Made by a program: the position numbers and the translations under genes
Notes under the pieces: generated by a model
Database searches by the model: none
What the model was told of the DNA's origin: nothing
The model's input: only the letters and a program-made list of their open reading frames with translations
Shown: positions 62,389-64,000 of the stretch, piece after piece
Numbering within the stretch: the stretch's first letter is position 1
Layout: the number at the start of each line of letters is the position of its first letter
Origin: DASQHY01 sp035602605
Lineage (GTDB): Bacteria > Acidobacteriota > Terriglobia > Acidiferrales > UBA7541
Length of the DNA: 64,000 nt
Direction of reading: 5' to 3'
Assembly (NCBI GenBank): GCA_035602605.1
Contig: DATNLZ010000069.1
Span: 1 to 64,000, forward strand

Positions 62389-64000
62389 TCAGAAGCTAAA
62401 CCGCAAGCCGAACTGGAGTTGCCGCTTTGGCAGCGCCGAAGTAAAGCCAAGCGGCTGGCTCGGTGACAGAGCTCTGTCTCCCCGCAAAGGCTGAGCGGGC
62501 GGTGCGATGACGCCAACCACATTGTTTACGCTGCCGAAGTTGGTCCGGTTGAAGATGTTGAAACCTTCTGCCATCAACTGCAAGCTGGCCTTCTCAGTCA
62601 GTTTAAACTGGCGACTCAGGCGCATATCGAAGCTGACGTAATTCGGGCCAATGCCGGTGTTGCGCCCGACTGCCGGCGGACGGTCCGTTGTGGAGTGCCG
62701 GTCGTTATTGACGTTCGTTCCAGCCAGCAGATTAAAAGGATGCGCACTGTTGTAGCGAAAAATCGTACACAGTTCAAAGCCGGAAAGGATGCGGTCCTGC
62801 CACGGACTCTGGAATACACCCGCGAGCACCACTTTGTGCCGCTGATCGAAGCTAGAGAGGCCACGTTCGGCAGCCAGGTCGGTCTGATCATTCGGTCCAT
62901 AGTCACTGTTGAAATCGGTCGTCGTGTCAATAGCTTTGCTGAAAGTGTAATTCCCCATGAAAGTATAGTGTTGGCTGAAGCGTTTTTTAATCTCCAGAAT
63001 AGCTCCCTGATAAAGAGCGGACCCTTGCGACGAATATTGGTCGGTCTGGAGAAGCAGCGGATTTACGAAGCACTTGGACAGATCGGCCGTGCACGTCGAA
63101 TTGCCGGCACCCCACTGCCGAATCGGGGCGCTGTCCGTGAGCGTACCGTCGGGGCGCCTCACCTTTACGGTCGCAAACTGCTGGTCGGAGGGTAACTTCA
63201 GGATCTGAGCATTGTTGGTGTCAATCGCGACTGGGAGTTTGAGCGTATGGACGTAGATGTAGCTGGCTGAGACGGAGAAGCCACCTCCTATCTCGCGTTC
63301 GATTCCAAACTCACCCTGCTCTGAGTAAGGATTCTGATAGCCGGGCTGGCCGCTGAAAATTACACTGAGCGGCGGAATCGGGCCAGTATGCGTAACCGCG
63401 ATATTCAGCGACGGCTGGGCCAGATCAGTCTTCGTGATGCAAGCGTCATTTCCCGGCGCCGGCGTTGCGCACTGAACCTTCCCTTGTGCAAACAGCGTCT
63501 GGAAAATCTTCGCTGACGTTAGGGAAGGGTTCCCTGGAGCTCCGGTAAGGGGCACGAACACCTGGGCAATCTGCCTGAAACCATTGACAACACCCAAAGT
63601 TTGCACGACGTTAGGAATCTGGGAATACACGGGAGAATAGAAAATGCCATACCCACCGCGAATCACGGTTTTGTGGCTATTGAACGGGTCCCAGGCGAAC
63701 GAAACGCGAGGAGCAAAATTGTCCTTATCAGTATTCAAGTTGCCGTATTGCACGTCCAATTCGTAACGGAGGCCGTAGTGCAAGGTGAAATTTGGCCGGA
63801 TGGCCCAGGAGTCCTGCCAGTACCCCGCAGCAAATGGCCGGTTGGCAGCGTAGACGGGATTGTCAAAGCCCTGCTGGTAGAACTGAGGGAGGCCCAATGA
63901 AACGGTCTGCAGCGAGTCGAGAGCCACAGGGTTTACTCCGGTAAGTCCGCAAGCAGCGGCGGGTGCCGCTAGACATAGGCTCAGTAAGCCACCGTTGAGA
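62389..64000 (-). CDS. Oar-like TonB-dependent receptor, C-terminal part (cut by window edge)
   Basis: The frame is open from the stop at 62389 to the window edge, so the gene starts outside the window; a GTG at 63927 is only internal. The visible 537 residues are barrel sequence: YWQDSWAIRPNFTLHYGLRY, NFAPRVSFAWDPF, VIRGGYGIFYSPVYSQ, YTFMGNYTFSKAIDTT, and an end KRQLQFGLRFSF with terminal Phe. These are typical late-barrel motifs of Oar-like receptors. It is 106 bp downstream of nothing else on its strand; the SDR gene starts at 62282 on the same strand beyond its stop. Confidence 0.85.
   Translation of the reverse strand, partial: LNGGLLSLCLAAPAAACGLTGVNPVALDSLQTVSLGLPQFYQQGFDNPVYAANRPFAAGYWQDSWAIRPNFTLHYGLRYELDVQYGNLNTDKDNFAPRVSFAWDPFNSHKTVIRGGYGIFYSPVYSQIPNVVQTLGVVNGFRQIAQVFVPLTGAPGNPSLTSAKIFQTLFAQGKVQCATPAPGNDACITKTDLAQPSLNIAVTHTGPIPPLSVIFSGQPGYQNPYSEQGEFGIEREIGGGFSVSASYIYVHTLKLPVAIDTNNAQILKLPSDQQFATVKVRRPDGTLTDSAPIRQWGAGNSTCTADLSKCFVNPLLLQTDQYSSQGSALYQGAILEIKKRFSQHYTFMGNYTFSKAIDTTTDFNSDYGPNDQTDLAAERGLSSFDQRHKVVLAGVFQSPWQDRILSGFELCTIFRYNSAHPFNLLAGTNVNNDRHSTTDRPPAVGRNTGIGPNYVSFDMRLSRQFKLTEKASLQLMAEGFNIFNRTNFGSVNNVVGVIAPPAQPLRGDRALSPSQPLGFTSALPKRQLQFGLRFSF

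Overview
The window looks like a chromosomal segment of a soil-type Acidobacteriota (probably Terriglobia or a related class). This is inferred from gene content: three Oar-like TonB-dependent receptors with an N-terminal carboxypeptidase-regulatory domain, many Tat-exported sugar enzymes, ECF sigma/anti-sigma pairs with a DUF4097 protein, an ACAD10/11-like acyl-CoA dehydrogenase and a CzcCBA efflux operon. I saw no CRISPR array, rRNA, convincing tRNA, phage or defence island. The only mobile-element trace is the 5' end of an IS630-type transposase cut by the left edge.

Layout. 1-55: IS630-like transposase start (minus). 295-9346 (plus): porin with a fused carboxypeptidase-regulatory domain, short FG-GAP/VCBS protein, CzcC-CzcB-CzcA metal efflux, KDPG aldolase. 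9520-12693 (minus): ECF sigma, anti-sigma and a DUF4097 beta-solenoid protein, tightly coupled. 13089-16560 (plus): four minor pseudopilin/PilX-type genes. 16606-18903 (minus): small unknown ORF and a secreted multicopper oxidase. 19298-26429 (minus): six-gene operon with mostly overlapping genes: ECF sigma, giant FecR/DUF3352 anti-sigma-like membrane protein, and two ABC-2 transporters, one permease carrying a BamE/SmpA-like loop. 26850-51245: carbohydrate/sugar-acid region with a Tat amidase, two exported RraA-fold proteins, a Tat enolase-superfamily dehydratase, two large TonB receptors, two exported GHL6-like proteins, an ACS-family MFS transporter, NagA, NagB, a truncated Gfo/Idh protein, and a set of Tat isomerases, a Tat Gfo/Idh oxidoreductase and a secreted DUF1080 hydrolase. 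51571-53637: TlpA-like thioredoxin, a beta-propeller gene remnant, CutC. 53867-62282: acyl-CoA catabolism (ACAD10/11-like dehydrogenase, class II aldolase, MaoC hydratase, APH-type kinase, FadB/J-like enzyme, AMP ligase, SDR). 62389-64000: C-terminal part of a third TonB receptor.

How the parts may work together. The 38-51 kb block reads in one direction and resembles a polysaccharide-utilisation-like locus: an outer-membrane receptor imports a glycoside, an exported Gfo/Idh enzyme could oxidise it to a 3-keto-glycoside, the DUF1080 protein could cleave it, TIM-barrel isomerases could rearrange products, the MFS carrier would import them, and NagA/NagB would feed amino sugars to glycolysis. 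The 53.8-62.3 kb block combines the acyl-CoA ligase, APH-type kinase, ACAD10/11-type dehydrogenase and SDR functions known from 4-hydroxyacid (levulinate-type) degradation, plus beta-oxidation enzymes. These pathway assignments are inference; the family calls come from visible motifs.
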